Source of the DNA: JAIMBK01 sp040755215 | Lineage (GTDB): Bacteria; Bacillota; Desulfotomaculia; Desulfotomaculales; Nap2-2B | Direction of reading: 5' to 3' | Assembly: GCA_040755215.1 (NCBI GenBank) | Contig: JBFMBG010000007.1 | Location: 1 to 61,545 of the forward strand | DNA length: 61,545 nt | Part shown: positions 40,098-48,861 of the stretch, piece after piece | Numbering within the stretch: the stretch's first letter is position 1 | Layout: every line of letters starts with the position of its first letter | Notes under the pieces: model-generated | Databases searched by the model: none | Told to the model about the DNA's origin: nothing | Seen by the model: the letters and a program-made list of their open reading frames with translations, nothing else | Position numbers and translations under genes: made by a program

Positions 40098-42419
40098 TTG
40101 AAACGGAAAATCACTGTGCTCGCCCTGCTTTTTTTATTTTGCCTGGCGCTGCCGGCCTTCGCGCTGGCGGCGGACCAGGACAGCGGGCCGGCGCCGGCCG
40201 GCGTCCTCCCGGGGACCAGCCTGGCCGTCCAAAGCCAAACGGAAGAAATTATCGGCGAAGGGGCAACCCTTTATACTTATCTGTTAACTAACCGGACAAG
40301 CCATAACCGGGACCAGGCGCCGGCTCAAGCGCCGGTCCAAACTGGTACTCCTCCCGCAGAGGAGCAATTAACGAAAATATTTGTTTTAGAACTGGATTTA
40401 AACAACCCTTACCTGGAAATCAAAAGCCTGGTCGGCGCCGGCGGCACGCTGGCGGAAAGGGCGACGGTCAGCCAGATGATAGCCGGGCAGAAAAATGCGG
40501 TGGCGGCGGTCAACGGGGGCTTTTTCGTAATGAACGACGGGAAGCCGGTAGGCGCCGTGATCCGGGACGGAGAGTTAATCTCCAGCCCCAACATGCGCAG
40601 TGATAGGCCTGTCTTTGCCTTGGACAAAAATTTAAATCCCGTTTTCGACTTCTTCAAATTTACCGGGGAAGTTAAGGCCGCCAACGGAAAAACGTATCCG
40701 CTTTTCGGGGTCAATAAAACCGCCTACGACCTGGCGGACGGCACCCCTTCGGACGTCAACCACTTAACGCTCTACAATCGCCATTGGGGCCCCCGGCCCC
40801 GCGGCGCCCACCCGGCCTATCCCGATGCCATGGTGGCCCGGGTGGAAAATGACACCGTGAAAGAAGTAGTGTACGCCAAAGACGCCCAATTCGACATCCC
40901 GCCCAACGGCTACGTCCTTTGGGGCGCCGGGACGGCCGCCGGGTTCCTTCGCGAGAACCTGCTCCCCGGCCAGCCGGTGAAGGTTGGTTATAAAACCGTG
41001 CCCGATTATCAAAAAATAAAACTGGCTACGGGCAGCAACACTTTCCTGGTCCAAAACAAACAGGTGGCCGAATTTCAGGAAGAGATCAAGGGCAAAACGG
41101 CCCGCACCGCCGTGGGTTATGCTGGCGGGGGCAAAATTCTATATTTTGTCGTCGCGGAGAAGAGCCCGGCCAGCGCCGGGATGGAGCAAAGGGACCTGGC
41201 CCGGTTCCTGGTCAGTCTGGGGATTGAAGAAGCTCTGAACCTGGACGGGGGCGGCTCCACCGCTATGGTGGCGCGCCGCCTGGGCGACTTCGAGATTACC
41301 CCGGTCAATGTGCCCAAGGAGGACCGCGAGCGAAAAATTCCCGACGCCATCGGCATTTTTAACACGGCTCCGCCCGGCGCGCCCAAGGGCCTGCTGATTA
41401 CCGGCCCGGAAACGGTCATTGCCGGCATCGAGGCCACCTACAGCGTCAAGGGCTACGATTCCCACTACCACCCCTGGCGGCCGGAAAATCCCCAGTGGAT
41501 TCTCCCGGCAGGAACTCGCTCAAACAAGGAGAATATATATAAGTACGGGCTCACCTTTGCAGGCGACGGACCAAAGGAAGTCACCCTGCAGGTCAGCGCC
41601 GGGGGTATTCAAGGCACCAAAAAAATAGCGGTAATCAGGGCTGACGACATCCGGGCCCTTAAGGTTACGCCGGCGGAAATCAGCGCCAAAAGGGGGCAGG
41701 CCATCCCCTTAAGTTTCCATATTATCACGAAAGATAACCGCACCATTCCTGTTGAAAACCGTTACGTGCAATGCAAGGCGACAATCGGCGCCATCCAAAA
41801 CGGCATCTACGAAACCGGCCGGCAAAGGGGCCGGGGCATAATCACGGCCAGTTTTAACGGCCACCAGGTGGAAATACCGGTGCAAATCGAATGTCTCTTC
41901 AAAGACAGTACCCAGAGCTGGGCCTTTGAACAAATCGAAGACCTGGCCGCCGCCGGCCTCGTCAAGGGTTTTGAAGACGGCACCTTCCGGCCGGCCCAAC
42001 CGGTGACGCGGGCGGAAATGACCGCCCTGCTGGCCCGCCTGCTTGACTGGCCGCCCGCCCCCAGGGAAGCCCGTTTTAAGGATCAGCTTCCTGAGTGGGC
42101 GAAGGGCGTCATTTCCGCCGCGGTGGCCCAGAACATCATCAAAGGCTACCCTGACGGCACTTTCAAGGCCAATAATTACATTACCAGGGCGGAGCTGTGC
42201 GCCATTTTGGACCGGGCGCTTAAACCGGCCCTAACCAAGCAAAAGTTAAACTTTAAAGACGCCAAAGAAATTCCCGCCTGGGCGCAGGAAGCGGTAGCCC
42301 GGGTGGTGGCCGGCGGCCTGATCCGGGGCTACGAGGATGGTACCCTCCGGCCCAAAGCGCCGGTAACCAGGGCGGAAATGGCAACGGTGCTCTGGCGCAA
42401 AGTGCAGGCGGAAAACTAA
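40098..42419 (+). CDS. Exported phosphodiester glycosidase-domain protein with three SLH domains
   Basis: A 773-residue secreted protein. A signal peptide (about 1-26, ending AFALAA) is followed by a NAGPA/phosphodiester glycosidase domain (about 90-430) with VAAVNGGFF and the signature LNLDGGGSTAMVAR. A beta-rich middle region follows, then three SLH domains (about 600-645, 660-705, 720-766), each with the GxxDGTF/L...P..TRAE pattern. SLH domains bind pyruvylated wall polymer, which CsaB at 48862 would produce. It starts at TTG behind GAAAGGGGA. Confidence 0.9.
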   Translation: MKRKITVLALLFLFCLALPAFALAADQDSGPAPAGVLPGTSLAVQSQTEEIIGEGATLYTYLLTNRTSHNRDQAPAQAPVQTGTPPAEEQLTKIFVLELDLNNPYLEIKSLVGAGGTLAERATVSQMIAGQKNAVAAVNGGFFVMNDGKPVGAVIRDGELISSPNMRSDRPVFALDKNLNPVFDFFKFTGEVKAANGKTYPLFGVNKTAYDLADGTPSDVNHLTLYNRHWGPRPRGAHPAYPDAMVARVENDTVKEVVYAKDAQFDIPPNGYVLWGAGTAAGFLRENLLPGQPVKVGYKTVPDYQKIKLATGSNTFLVQNKQVAEFQEEIKGKTARTAVGYAGGGKILYFVVAEKSPASAGMEQRDLARFLVSLGIEEALNLDGGGSTAMVARRLGDFEITPVNVPKEDRERKIPDAIGIFNTAPPGAPKGLLITGPETVIAGIEATYSVKGYDSHYHPWRPENPQWILPAGTRSNKENIYKYGLTFAGDGPKEVTLQVSAGGIQGTKKIAVIRADDIRALKVTPAEISAKRGQAIPLSFHIITKDNRTIPVENRYVQCKATIGAIQNGIYETGRQRGRGIITASFNGHQVEIPVQIECLFKDSTQSWAFEQIEDLAAAGLVKGFEDGTFRPAQPVTRAEMTALLARLLDWPPAPREARFKDQLPEWAKGVISAAVAQNIIKGYPDGTFKANNYITRAELCAILDRALKPALTKQKLNFKDAKEIPAWAQEAVARVVAGGLIRGYEDGTLRPKAPVTRAEMATVLWRKVQAEN

Positions 42420-42448
42420 ACCCATAGTTTAATCTCTTTCCGAGGCAG

Positions 42449-42492
42449 GCGCATTTTCCTTTGTGCCTTTGTGCCTGTTGCCTCTGTGCCTA
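42449..42492 (+). repeat. TTTGTGCC spacer repeat, locus 3
   Basis: TTCCTTTGTGCCTTTGTGCC followed by TGTTGCCTCTGTGCC lies between the SLH protein and glycosyltransferase genes. Confidence 0.6.
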
Positions 42493-42522
42493 ATCTTTAA
42501 TTTAAGGCAGGCTTTTTGCCCG

Positions 42523-43749
42523 ATGAAGCGTCCAGCCACGATCTTGCTGGCCCTGATGAAGTTAGACATCGGCGGCGCCGAAACCCATGCCGTCGTCCTG
42601 GCCCGCCACCTGACGGAAATGGGCTACAAAGTAATTATGGCCTCCAACGGCGGTTGCTTTGAAGCAGAAATCGCCCGGTACGGCGTAAAGCACTACCGGG
42701 TTCCTTTGCATCAGCCCAAAATATCCTTGATCTGGCGGGCCGCCTGGGCCATGCGCAGAATCGTCCGGGAGGAAAAAGTAGACCTCATTCACGCGCACGC
42801 CCGTATCCCGGCCTTTGTGACCGCCGTCATGGGCAGGCCGAAAAACGTTCGCTTCATCACCACCGCCCATTTTAACTTCGAATATCGCTACGGCTTAAAA
42901 TACCTCTCCCAATGGGGAGAAAAAACCATTGCCGTCAGCGAAGATATTAAAGACCATTTAATTAAACACTTCCGGGTGCCGGCAGAAAACATCGTGGTTA
43001 TTCCGAACGGCATTGATACGGACGTCTTCCGCCCTTTGCCCGGCGCCGGTCAAGAGGAAGAGGAGCGGGAAAAGCAGGAAGAACAGGAGGCAGGACGCGG
43101 GGAACAGGAAAGGCAAGAAGAGCGGAGAAGACGGGAGGAACGGGCAGGACGGAAAGGAAACGGGGAAAAGGAAACCCGGATCACCCTGGTCAGCAGGCTC
43201 GACGGCGAACAGCTGGCCGGCGTGGCTTTCAACTTGATTGCTGCCTGCGAACAGATTTACGACGCCTGGCCGGGGGTGCGGCTGACCATCGTCGGCGACG
43301 GCAACAAACGGCCCGGGGTGGAAACGCGCGCCCACCAATGCAATACCCGTTTGGGGAAGGTAATTGTTTCCATCTTGGGCGCACGCACGGACGTAAATAA
43401 AATCATGGCCAAAAGCGACCTGGTGGTCGGGGTAAGCAGAGTAGCCCTGGAAGCCATGGCCTGCGCAAAACCCGTTCTGCTGGCCGGCCCCCAGGGTTTC
43501 GGGGGACTGCTCGATCCCCAAAAACTGGCTTTTTTCCAAAAAGATAACTTCACCGCCCGGTCAGCCGGCGAAAAAACAACAGCGGAAAACCTGGCGGCCT
43601 CCCTCCAGGATTTTTTAAACCGGCCCGGCTCCTGGCGCACCGCCGCCGGCCGGGTTTTCCGGGATTTTATCGAGAAAAAGTACAGCAGCCGCCAGATGGC
43701 CCAAAGAGTGGCCCGGGTTTACCAGGAAGTTTTCAACCAACGGCAATAA
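42523..43749 (+). CDS. Glycosyltransferase (GT4-like) with charged hinge insertion
   Basis: A 408-residue GT-B enzyme. The acceptor domain shows LDIGGAETHAVVLARHL and the linker region VIPNGIDTDVFRP; the donor domain has VSRLDGEQLAGVAFNLI, LTIVGDGN and SRVALEAMACAKPVLLAG. Between them (about residues 175-215) is a run almost purely of Glu, Arg, Lys, Gln and Gly, which most family members lack. It probably adds a sugar to an envelope or exopolysaccharide chain. The ATG at 42523 fits the family start. Confidence 0.87.
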   Translation: MKRPATILLALMKLDIGGAETHAVVLARHLTEMGYKVIMASNGGCFEAEIARYGVKHYRVPLHQPKISLIWRAAWAMRRIVREEKVDLIHAHARIPAFVTAVMGRPKNVRFITTAHFNFEYRYGLKYLSQWGEKTIAVSEDIKDHLIKHFRVPAENIVVIPNGIDTDVFRPLPGAGQEEEEREKQEEQEAGRGEQERQEERRRREERAGRKGNGEKETRITLVSRLDGEQLAGVAFNLIAACEQIYDAWPGVRLTIVGDGNKRPGVETRAHQCNTRLGKVIVSILGARTDVNKIMAKSDLVVGVSRVALEAMACAKPVLLAGPQGFGGLLDPQKLAFFQKDNFTARSAGEKTTAENLAASLQDFLNRPGSWRTAAGRVFRDFIEKKYSSRQMAQRVARVYQEVFNQRQ

Positions 43750-43794
43750 AAATGTCCGTTAATGCCCTGAAAGCGCCAGGTATAAAGTTTGTCA

Positions 43795-43985
43795 GGCACA
43801 AAAGCACAAAGAATTCAGTTGTCAGTCGAAAGTCAAGCAGACGTCAGTTTTAAGGGAGGAATTCGCCTTAGCGAATTCCTTCTATCCCGACGACTGACCT
43901 CCGACGTCTGACGACTTTATTTGTGCCTGTGTGCCTTAGTGCCTTTGTGCCTGGTTGCCCCTTAGTGCCTTGATGCCCCTTAGGA
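43795..43985. repeat. Compound palindromic spacer repeat with TTTGTGCC motifs, locus 4
   Basis: AGGCACAAAAGCACAAAG on the left faces TTTGTGCC-type words on the right (43919-43985). In the middle is a perfect hairpin GGAATTCGC-CTTA-GCGAATTCC (43858-43879), flanked by copies of GACGTC/GTCTGAC-like words. It fills the 295-base spacer between convergent genes and may form a cruciform or act as a bidirectional terminator. Confidence 0.55.
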
Positions 43986-44044
43986 TTCGCTATTTAATCT
44001 GGCGCCGGGGCCGCGGAAAAGCGGGATGAGGGTCTATCCGGCGG

Positions 44045-44524
44045 TTATTTTTTGTTTATTACCGTCAGGCCGTAAATAACCCCCGTAGAAGAAGCCAGGT
44101 TGGTCTTAACTTTTACCTGCGCGCCGATTTTAACCTCCACGCTACCCACCATAACGTTGTTTTCACTGACCACCGCCCCGGAACGCAAGGTCAGCAGCAC
44201 GTTATATTTTTCCGGCACCGCCGCCAGCACCATCCGCCCGTCCGCCGTCGGCACGGCCTCCTGATAAGGGGTAACCTCTTTTTTCACGATCTTGCCCAGG
44301 ACAGCGTTGTTCTGGACGTCCCGGACCACCTGCCCTTCCTGGAAAGCTTCGGCAGTTGGAATGCGCACCTTTTCCACCAGGATCTGGTATTCAATTTCTC
44401 CGTTCTGGGCGGCCACGCCGCGGTTGACGAAAAACATTTTATACCCGCCGAAGACCAGCAGGGCAAGAAGAACCAGGATAACCAGGACATCCACCGCGTT
44501 AAACTTCGCCTTCACCTTGTCCAT
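44045..44524 (-). CDS. DUF4330-family membrane-anchored protein
   Basis: A 159-residue protein with one N-terminal membrane helix (about 11-30: VDVLVILVLLALLVFGGY) and an extracytoplasmic beta-rich domain resembling DUF4330 (IEYQILVEKVRIPTAEAFQEGQVV; NNAVLGKIVKKEVTPYQ). It overlaps the O-antigen-ligase-like gene and follows it in the same operon, so it may help polymer export or assembly. The ATG at 44524 follows AAGGGGAGAG. Confidence 0.75.
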   Translation of the reverse strand: MDKVKAKFNAVDVLVILVLLALLVFGGYKMFFVNRGVAAQNGEIEYQILVEKVRIPTAEAFQEGQVVRDVQNNAVLGKIVKKEVTPYQEAVPTADGRMVLAAVPEKYNVLLTLRSGAVVSENNVMVGSVEVKIGAQVKVKTNLASSTGVIYGLTVINKK

Positions 44525-45962
44525 CCTCTCCCCTTGCAAGTTTTTCCAGTAAAAGCAGAATGGCGATTAAAATCCAGAAGAAAATCGCCAGGGAATAATA
44601 CCACAATGTATAATCAAAAAAGGAATGGATGAAAAAGCCCGCCAGCGCGCCGCACACCCCCGCGCTTAAATTCTTAACGGCCCTGCTGCCCGCCGCGCTT
44701 AGTTTCAGACCCAACCGGAAAAGAGCAAGGAGCAGCCACAGGAAAATGCCCAGGCCCACGATCCCCATTTCGCTGAGCAACTGCAAAAAAAGATTGTGCG
44801 CGTGCGGAATAATCGCTGAATTGCGCATGTAAGTGTAATAGATCCGCGTAAAGGCCCGCCACCCCAGGCCTACCCCATACAGCCAGTAGTCCTTGAGCAG
44901 ATCGAGGGTAGAATTCCAGATATCGAGGCGGTACAGGTTGGAAGCGTCTTTTAAGCTGGTCAGGTTAGCCAGCCTTTGGTGCACGGTCGCCGGTAAAAAG
45001 AAATAAAGAACGGCGCCGGCAGGGGGCAGGGCCAAAAGGAGAAAACGGCTGCGCACCACCGCAAAAACGCCGGCCGCGGCGGCAAACCCCAGCCAGCCGC
45101 CCCGCGAATAGGTGAGCAGCAGGCAATAAACGTTTAAGGCCGCGGCGGCCAGGAAAAAGATCTGCTCCGAGAACCGGCGGGCGTTGCCGAGCCCGGCGAG
45201 CAAAAGGGGGAAGGTCAAAACCAGGTAGTGCGCCAGTAAATTAGGGTTGTCAAAGACGGCATAGGCCCGGTTTTTGATGTCCGGGTTGGTGTTGGGGTCG
45301 ACCCAGATTTTGCCCAGTTCGCCGATCGGGGTACCGAAATAATAATTGTAAACGGCGTAGCCGGCCACCAGGAAGGAGCAAACAGCCAGCATCCGCACGA
45401 GACTATCCAGCTCCCCGGATTTTTCGATTGTCCCGGTCAGGAGCAACAGGTAAAGAAAACCGGCCGCGGCAATCAAGAAATCAAAAAGGCTGGTGGCAAG
45501 GGAAACCGAGGTGACGGCGGCGTAAAACTGGACGAGCAAAAACAAAATTGCCGGCACGAAGGCGCCCGAGCGGGGCCAGCGCAGCGGCACCCTCCGGAAA
45601 AACAAAAAAACCGCGGTAAAGGCAATCAAGGCAAACAGGGTCCGGAACCGGAGAAAAGGAAGGAACAGGGCCACGGCCAGCAAAAGCGTCAGGCCAATCG
45701 TCCGGGTGACCGGAAGAGAAGCTTCGGGCGCCTTTGCCGCCGTCTCTTTGCTTTCACCCCGGGCAGTAAAGCTTTCTATTTTCTGCAGCAGTGCCCCGAT
45801 CGCCCGGCAAAAGGCGCTCTTTGCCGCCCAATCGGCGGTCAGCCAGGAATACAGCAGGCTCCGCCGCCAGACCATGCTTAAACCGCCGGCCATTTTCCAG
45901 GTAAGGCTTTCCTTTGCCGCTTCGGCCAGCCTACCCCGCAATTTATCCCATACCGCTTCCAT
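44499..45962 (-). CDS. O-antigen ligase/Wzy-like polysaccharide polymerase
   Basis: A 487-residue polytopic membrane protein with about 12 helices. The Wzy_C/O-antigen ligase region contains LLTYSRGGWLGFAAA followed by the large extracytoplasmic loop NSTLDLLKDYWLYGVGLGWRAF and HAHNLFLQLLSEMGIVGLG, the typical H-N motif. It should join or polymerise lipid-linked glycans at the outer face of the membrane. The ATG at 45962 overlaps the upstream stop (TGATG), indicating coupling with the glycosyltransferase. Confidence 0.88.
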   Translation of the reverse strand: MEAVWDKLRGRLAEAAKESLTWKMAGGLSMVWRRSLLYSWLTADWAAKSAFCRAIGALLQKIESFTARGESKETAAKAPEASLPVTRTIGLTLLLAVALFLPFLRFRTLFALIAFTAVFLFFRRVPLRWPRSGAFVPAILFLLVQFYAAVTSVSLATSLFDFLIAAAGFLYLLLLTGTIEKSGELDSLVRMLAVCSFLVAGYAVYNYYFGTPIGELGKIWVDPNTNPDIKNRAYAVFDNPNLLAHYLVLTFPLLLAGLGNARRFSEQIFFLAAAALNVYCLLLTYSRGGWLGFAAAAGVFAVVRSRFLLLALPPAGAVLYFFLPATVHQRLANLTSLKDASNLYRLDIWNSTLDLLKDYWLYGVGLGWRAFTRIYYTYMRNSAIIPHAHNLFLQLLSEMGIVGLGIFLWLLLALFRLGLKLSAAGSRAVKNLSAGVCGALAGFFIHSFFDYTLWYYSLAIFFWILIAILLLLEKLARGEDGQGEGEV

Positions 45963-47275
45963 CAATGCCAACCATCCTCGTCCCGGCGAACATTCTGGAT
46001 TAACCGCAAGACTTCCTGCGCCCGGGCCGCCCAGGAGTGCTCCCGGACCGCCTCCTTTTGCCGGCGCGCCTTTTCCGCGCTATGCTCCCGCAAAGCCAGG
46101 TCAATCCGGCCGGCCAGGTCCGGCGCCGTCGTTCCCACGTACACGTAATCGCGAAATTCGGCCACCGCCGGCAGGGCGGTACTCACCACCGGCCGGCCCG
46201 TAGCCAGGTATTCGTAAAGCTTCAAAGGGTCCGATTTTAAAGAGTGTTCGGCGGTGGTCCGGGGCAGCAAAAGCGCCGCGGCCGCCTGCAGGTAGGCGGG
46301 AAGCGCCGCGTAAGGCCGGCTGGAAAGCCAGTGGACGTTGGGCCTGGCCAGCAGTTCCGCCCATTGCTGCGGGTCAACGGTTCCCGGGTAGTAATGCCCG
46401 ATCAGCACCAGGGAATATTGCGGGCGCAGGTCGGCCAGTTCCTTCAGCAGGGCGACGTCCAGCCAGGAATTGATTGAACCGGCGTACATCAGCAGCGGTT
46501 TCGGAATCCCGCGCAGTTCCCGCGGGATTCCGCGCAGTTCCGCCGCCGCCTCGTCCGCTGCTTCTGCCGCCGGTTGGCGCCCGGCCCGGCCGCCGCCTTG
46601 TCCGGGATCTGGGCGGGCGCCCCCCCTGCTGCCCCGCCCGGGGGTCCGTCCGAAATGCTCAACATCTACGCCGTTTCTCAGCACGGAAATTTTCCGCCCG
46701 TACATCAGCTGATACTTTTCCGCCAGTTCCGCGGAGACGGCCGCCACCACCGAACTTTCCTTTATCAAATAATTAAAAAAAGACTTGTTTACCGCCAGCG
46801 TGGTGGGATCGTTAACGATCTGGGGAAAGGCAAAGCTGTCGTCTAAAAGGTGAAAGAAAAGATGCACCGGGCGCAGGCCGGCGAGCATTCCGGCCTGCGT
46901 GTAGCTCCAGGAAGAAACGTAAAATAAAGTGCACCGGCGCCAGCCGGAACCGTACCGGGAAGCCAGCACCCCCGCCAGCCCCCGGGCGCAAAAGGCGTTG
47001 GCCAGACCGCGCAACCCTCCGCGCACGGGCAAAAACCCGAAAGGAGGGGAAAGCCGTTCGATGCCGTCGGAAACTTCCCTTCGCCAGCGCAGGCTGCGGA
47101 AAAAATAAGCGGGCTCCGCCAGGGCGGCCCTGATTCCCAGCGGCGGGTCGACGTAAAGCCTGTCCACCCCGGTCATGGCCCTGGCCAGCAAGCGCACCGT
47201 ATCATTGATTTCCTGGTGGTCCCAGGGATTCATCCCCAGGAAAACAACCGCTTTGATTTCCGCCAAAATACACAC
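45962..47275 (-). CDS. Glycosyltransferase (GT4-like) with low-complexity hinge
   Basis: A 437-residue GT-B enzyme: VFLGMNPWDHQEINDTVRLLA at the N-terminus, the hinge ISVLRNGVDVEHFG, then PLLMYAGSINSWLDVALLKELAD and SDPLKLYEYLATGRPVVSTALP in the donor domain. Between hinge and donor domain is a Gly/Arg/Ala-rich stretch ending in an eight-residue near-repeat (ELRGIPRELRGIPK). It starts at GTG (47275); no strong ribosome site is seen, so a slightly later start is possible. First gene of a three-gene operon. Confidence 0.85.
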   Translation of the reverse strand: MCILAEIKAVVFLGMNPWDHQEINDTVRLLARAMTGVDRLYVDPPLGIRAALAEPAYFFRSLRWRREVSDGIERLSPPFGFLPVRGGLRGLANAFCARGLAGVLASRYGSGWRRCTLFYVSSWSYTQAGMLAGLRPVHLFFHLLDDSFAFPQIVNDPTTLAVNKSFFNYLIKESSVVAAVSAELAEKYQLMYGRKISVLRNGVDVEHFGRTPGRGSRGGARPDPGQGGGRAGRQPAAEAADEAAAELRGIPRELRGIPKPLLMYAGSINSWLDVALLKELADLRPQYSLVLIGHYYPGTVDPQQWAELLARPNVHWLSSRPYAALPAYLQAAAALLLPRTTAEHSLKSDPLKLYEYLATGRPVVSTALPAVAEFRDYVYVGTTAPDLAGRIDLALREHSAEKARRQKEAVREHSWAARAQEVLRLIQNVRRDEDGWH

Positions 47276-47364
47276 ACTCTTTGCTCAGTTTCTAAACCCG
47301 CTCGAAACCCCGTTCTATTTTATCGCACTCCCGCTAAAGATTCAATACTGCCCCCCACATACTC

Positions 47365-47428
47365 TATCAGGACGACCCCTTTTTGCATGCTTTCCTTATC
47401 AGGACGACCCTTTTCTATGCATGCCTTA
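47365..47428 (+). repeat. 32-bp tandem duplication
   Basis: TATCAGGACGACCC plus TTTT...TGCATGC occurs twice head to tail with period 32 in the 390-base spacer between divergent glycosyltransferase genes. The rest of this spacer shows only AT-rich, promoter-like sequence. Confidence 0.5.
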
Positions 47429-47665
47429 CTGCCACCAAACATAAACAAATGCTGTTAATAGCATCTATAAACCCTGCCTAAAGATAATTTCCAAAATATA
47501 TTCCGGCCGCTGTCTGACTACCACGGTGCCGTATTTTAACTTTTCTTTTTTAGGCAGGAGTTTGCCCGCAAAAGAAGAAAATAATAGTTGGACAAAATAA
47601 GGATTACAATGGAGAAAACACGTTTGGACAGCTTGGGAAGTAAGTAAAAAGGCAGGTTTTCACCA

Positions 47666-48850
47666 TTGGCTGGCGGTCAACCTCTGAATGTGCTGCACAT
47701 CATCAGCGACACCAACATCGGCGGGGCGGGGAGCTACCTGCTGAATTTTTTGGAGTTTTTTGACCGCTCCCTTTTAAACGTCCGGGTGGTTTGTCCGGCC
47801 GGCTCCCTGCTGGCCGCCCGGTGCGCCGCCAAAGGCGTGGAAGTCATCGAAACGGCCCGGATGCCGGGGGATGAATCCTTTCAACTCCAGGGCCTTTCCA
47901 GGCAGATCAGGGAATTAGTTTACATAATCAGAAAGCACCGGATCCAGGCGGTACATACCCACGCCAGCTTCGCCGGCCGCCTGGCGGCCAAAATAGCCGG
48001 GGTTAAATGCATTATTTATACCAAACACCGTTTGGATGAAATAAAAAAGCCGCTCAAAAACAGCTGGAAAGATAAATTGCGGCAACTGGTCAACGACCGG
48101 ACCTGCAGCCGCGTTATCGCGGTCAGCGAGGCGGTCAGGGAAAATTTAATCCGGCAGGGTGTGAACCCCGGGAAAATCGTGGTTATTCACAACGGAATAG
48201 ATATTGAGGGCTTGCGGAAAAGGGCGCAGCAAACAGGGATTCAAAAAAACGGGAGGAACAGGGAGGAAAAAGGGGGTTTTCCCGCCGGCTGGCCGTTGCC
48301 TGGAACCGCAAGCAGCGTGGTGGGAATGGTCGCCCGCCTGGAGCCGGAAAAGGGACACCGTTACTTTCTCGAGGCCGCCAGGGATATTTTAACCATCAAA
48401 AAGAACGTCAAATTTGTAATTGTCGGCACCGGCTCCCTGGAAACAGAATTAAAAGAGCGGGCCCGCGCGTTGGGGATCCAGGAAGCGGTCATCTTCACCG
48501 GGTTCCAGGAAAACGTCGCCGGGCTGCTGGCCGCCATGGATGTGGTGGTTCTGCCCTCTTTAACGGAGTCGTTTGGTCTTTCCCTGGTGGAAGGGATGTG
48601 CCTGGGCAAACCCTGCGTGGCCAGCAGAGTGGGCGGTATTAAAGAGATTATCACGGACTGGGAAAACGGCCTGCTGGTAGAACCGGGGAACGCCCGCGGG
48701 CTGGCCGAAAAAGTCTTCTTCCTGCTGCAAAACCCCACCTTCGCGCAGGAACTGGGCCGGCGTGCCGCCCGCACGGTCGAGGAAAAATTCGACGCCCGGA
48801 TCATGGCTGGAAAGATAACTGAGCTTTACTACCATCATTATTACAAATGA
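47666..48850 (+). CDS. Glycosyltransferase family 4 protein
   Basis: A 394-residue GT-B enzyme: LHIISDTNIGGAGSYLLNFL at the N-terminus, IVVIHNGIDIEGL at the hinge, VGMVARLEPEKGHRYFLEAA and the EX7E donor motif ESFGLSLVEGMCLGKPCVAS. A short Lys/Gly/Asn-rich insertion (about 190-212) sits at the hinge. It is likely to add sugars to a lipid-linked envelope polymer. TTG start; single-gene unit convergent with csaB. Confidence 0.92.
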   Translation: MAGGQPLNVLHIISDTNIGGAGSYLLNFLEFFDRSLLNVRVVCPAGSLLAARCAAKGVEVIETARMPGDESFQLQGLSRQIRELVYIIRKHRIQAVHTHASFAGRLAAKIAGVKCIIYTKHRLDEIKKPLKNSWKDKLRQLVNDRTCSRVIAVSEAVRENLIRQGVNPGKIVVIHNGIDIEGLRKRAQQTGIQKNGRNREEKGGFPAGWPLPGTASSVVGMVARLEPEKGHRYFLEAARDILTIKKNVKFVIVGTGSLETELKERARALGIQEAVIFTGFQENVAGLLAAMDVVVLPSLTESFGLSLVEGMCLGKPCVASRVGGIKEIITDWENGLLVEPGNARGLAEKVFFLLQNPTFAQELGRRAARTVEEKFDARIMAGKITELYYHHYYK

Positions 48851-48861
48851 AAGGAATTATT

